Shown one piece after another: positions 31,563 through 33,468 of a DNA stretch of 33,468 bases. The notes beneath the pieces are model-generated. The model was not told the origin of the DNA. It did no database searches and saw only the letters and a program-made list of their open reading frames with translations. The stretch lies in assembly GCF_013389365.1 (NCBI RefSeq), contig NZ_JACADJ010000028.1, positions 1-33,468 on the forward strand, written 5' to 3'. The position numbers and the translations under genes were made by a program. The stretch comes from Desulfobacter latus (GTDB taxonomy: Bacteria; Desulfobacterota; Desulfobacteria; Desulfobacterales; Desulfobacteraceae). How positions within the stretch are numbered: position 1 is the stretch's first letter; every line of letters starts with the position of its first letter.

Positions 31563-33468
31563 ATGAAAAAAATCTGCATGAGACGTTCCATTATTCAGAC
31601 TGTTTGTTGGATAAGTATTTTGTGGGTAAGCTTCTTTTTAATTTCTTTAACGGCTTATGCAGGACTCAGAGACGGCCTGATCGCCCACTATCCGTTTGAT
31701 GGCGGCCCTGTGGATGCAGGACAGAATCAATATACTGGTATTGAAAAAAATGGTGTTCTATTGACAGATGACCGATTTGGGAAACCCGACAGCGCTTATC
31801 AGTTTGACGGTGAAGATGATTATATCGCAGTTGAAAAATTTCAATTTCCCCAGGTTTTTTCCCTCTCCATGTGGATCAACCCGCAAGACACTACGGATGG
31901 CCGGATGTTCCTGGGAAAACAGTCCGCGGTATCATCCCCATCACTCAGCATTGGCTTTTCCAACGGCGGTTACAGCGTCCGGATCGGTACATCAGCCTAT
32001 TCCAAAGGAGTAAAAACCAAAGATTGGCAGCATCTTGCCATTGTGGTGGAAAAAGACGGCGCTGATTACAGCAGAGTCCTGTTCTATAAAAACAGCAGGC
32101 TCCTTTGGTCGAAAAATCATTTTGATCCGATTGAAAATTCAGTTTCGCTGGCGATCGCTATTGGTGCTGCATGGGAAGGGGCATTCCCGATAAGCTTTTT
32201 TTCCGGTAAAATGGATGAAATCAGGATTTATGACCGGGCGTTATCTCAAACAGAAATTGAATTGCTGTATAATCCCATTCAAGGTCTGGATATCACCTGG
32301 GACGATGATATTGATGGAGAGGATTTCTATTTTTTTTCGAAAAGTATTGGGCAAAAACGCTGGTACAAGGATTTTGATGGAGATGGTTATTCCGATGGGT
32401 CAAGCAGATGGAGCAAAAATAGACCTGATACTGAATATTACAGAAAGGCTGATTTAAAAGGCATTTTCGGAGATTGTGATGATTCAAATCCGGAAATAAA
32501 CCCCGATGTAACCGGAACACAGTGCCCCCCATTCGGTGCCTGTTGCTATACATTGAAAGAAAACTGTATTCCCGTTACTCGATGTGATGATAATGTATCT
32601 GAGCGTGTATGCATAACTGAACTGAACGGTATATTTTATAAGGACACCCAATGTTTGGATCTCACACCGGATGAATGCCCTGTGAACAACGGACTGGGCG
32701 CCTGCTGTCAGACCATGGTATCCAATGATGGTACAACATCAGCCGTGTGTAATGACAATGTGGGTTCAACGGAATGCGCTGACAGCGGGGGATCTTTTTT
32801 TGCAAACCGCCAGTGCGCCGCCCTTACCGCAGAAGAATGCCCGGTTCCTGCACCTGTGGGCAGTTGCTGCCACCCGAAGATTTCCTATGTGAACGAAAGC
32901 GGGGTGTTCCCGGTACAATGCCTGGACAGTCTGACTGAGTACAAATGCGATCTGCTCCAGGGCACCTGGTCCGAAAGTCACTCCTGTGACGATTTGACAG
33001 AGGCCCAGTGCAGCCCATACGGTGCCTGTTGTTATGATGATAACGGTACGGCCAAATGTGCAAGCGGGATGCTCAAAAGCAATTGTACGAAATTGTCGGG
33101 AACCTTTTTTGCCGATCGGCAATGTGGTGAGCTCACGTCAGAACAATGTCCGGCCATGGCACCGCCATCCACCGGGGCATGTTGCCTGACGACAACCGTC
33201 ACTGATGGATCAAGCTTACCAGTAAGGTGTATAGATGCAAGAACGCAAGCCCAGTGTTCTGTGCTGGGAGGCTCCTGGTTTGAGGATCAAGCCTGTGAGG
33301 ATTTGACCTATGAGCAATGCCCGGCGCTTACGCAGATAACCGGCGCCTGCTGTCAGACCATGGTATCCAATGATGGTACAACATCAGCCGTGTGTAATGA
33401 CAATGTGGGTTCAACGGAATGCGCTGACAGCGGGGGATCTTTTTTTGCAAACCGCCAGTGCGCCGCCC
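31563..33468 (+). CDS. Large secreted LamG + metal-binding-motif + six-Cys-repeat protein (5' part)
   Basis: The frame is open from ATG 31563 (GGAGG at 31546-31550) to the right edge, giving 635 residues with no stop. A signal peptide (1-33, ending AYA) is followed by a LamG/concanavalin-like domain (about 36-236; GLIAHYPFDG, LSMWINPQD, GKMDEIRIYDRAL). A MopE-type metal-binding motif is at 267-315 (WYKDFDGDGYSDG and GDCDDSNPEINP). From residue 325 come six repeats of about 54 residues starting G[AS]CC at 325, 379, 433, 487, 538 and 594. Each has the pattern CC..C..C..G[GT].[FW][FY]..C..LT..[EQ]C, six cysteines per unit with one extra in the first. Probably a surface or extracellular binding protein rich in disulfides. 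Repeats 2 and 6 are identical in DNA as far as visible. Confidence 0.8.
   Translation, partial: MKKICMRRSIIQTVCWISILWVSFFLISLTAYAGLRDGLIAHYPFDGGPVDAGQNQYTGIEKNGVLLTDDRFGKPDSAYQFDGEDDYIAVEKFQFPQVFSLSMWINPQDTTDGRMFLGKQSAVSSPSLSIGFSNGGYSVRIGTSAYSKGVKTKDWQHLAIVVEKDGADYSRVLFYKNSRLLWSKNHFDPIENSVSLAIAIGAAWEGAFPISFFSGKMDEIRIYDRALSQTEIELLYNPIQGLDITWDDDIDGEDFYFFSKSIGQKRWYKDFDGDGYSDGSSRWSKNRPDTEYYRKADLKGIFGDCDDSNPEINPDVTGTQCPPFGACCYTLKENCIPVTRCDDNVSERVCITELNGIFYKDTQCLDLTPDECPVNNGLGACCQTMVSNDGTTSAVCNDNVGSTECADSGGSFFANRQCAALTAEECPVPAPVGSCCHPKISYVNESGVFPVQCLDSLTEYKCDLLQGTWSESHSCDDLTEAQCSPYGACCYDDNGTAKCASGMLKSNCTKLSGTFFADRQCGELTSEQCPAMAPPSTGACCLTTTVTDGSSLPVRCIDARTQAQCSVLGGSWFEDQACEDLTYEQCPALTQITGACCQTMVSNDGTTSAVCNDNVGSTECADSGGSFFANRQCAA
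32697..32823 (+). repeat. Perfect direct repeat within the Cys-rich protein gene, copy 1
   Basis: These 127 bases (codons 379 to 421) are identical to 33342-33468, an in-frame offset of 645 bases or 215 codons. The bases just before differ (G at 32696, C at 33341). The repeats between them are far more divergent, so this is a recent copying event and not ancient duplication. Confidence 0.95.
33342..33468 (+). repeat. Perfect direct repeat within the Cys-rich protein gene, copy 2
   Basis: Identical to 32697-32823 up to the last base of the window, so the true length of identity is not known. Confidence 0.95.

Noticed and set aside
32535-33468. CRISPR-like periodic array
   Set aside because: The ~162-base periodicity is coding: in-frame six-Cys protein repeats with divergent units, not short identical repeats with spacers.

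Overview
The window looks like a chromosome segment from a marine-type, acetate-oxidising sulfate reducer of the Desulfobacterales, most likely Desulfobacter or a close relative. The basis is gene content, not a search. It has a succinyl-CoA:acetate CoA-transferase (acetate activation in the Desulfobacter-type oxidative TCA cycle), GTP-dependent PEP carboxykinase, the NfnAB transhydrogenase, an octaheme c3-like cytochrome, an adenylate kinase with the metal-LID pattern known from Desulfovibrio, and a sucrose (compatible solute) pathway.

Layout. 1-110 holds the probable tail of an unidentified gene. 375-2508 (+) encodes a cNMP-fold protein, an OadG-like gamma subunit with an unusual C-terminal domain, and the OadB beta subunit of a sodium-pumping decarboxylase; no alpha subunit is present. 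2776-5877 (+) is a fructokinase-like kinase abutting a sucrose-phosphate synthase/phosphatase fusion. 6042-7589 (-) is the CoA-transferase. 8095-12666 (+) is a two-gene signalling operon: a hybrid histidine kinase whose receiver lacks the phosphoacceptor Asp, and an HBM-type chemoreceptor. 12872-14593 (-) is a CoA-disulfide/persulfide reductase with a rhodanese domain.

15065-19156 (+) is a loose run of small genes (PocR, DUF309, octaheme cytochrome, dTMP kinase, DUF3842, CooT) separated by dispersed repeats. 19260-23647 (-) carries nfnA-nfnB and pckG. 23838-25195 (+) has a PHP phosphoesterase overlapping an FMN split-barrel protein. 25325-28856 (-) has an alpha/beta hydrolase, folC, rpsU and adk, with four different palindromic repeats between them. 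28942-29280 is a MITE-like inverted-repeat unit with strong internal RNA structure. 29283-33468 (+) is an accessory cluster: a ferritin-like protein, an exported DsbA-like oxidoreductase, a secreted dockerin-like protein, and the start of a large secreted protein (LamG + MopE-type metal-binding motif + six-Cys repeats) that runs off the window.

The most unusual features are: (i) the exported DsbA-like protein encoded beside a secreted Cys-rich repeat protein, whose last visible repeat duplicates an earlier one base for base over at least 127 bp; (ii) several coexisting dispersed repeat families, one placed just upstream of start codons; (iii) the 339-bp inverted-repeat unit; and (iv) the receiver domain with Asn in place of Asp. 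No phage, CRISPR, tRNA or rRNA was seen.
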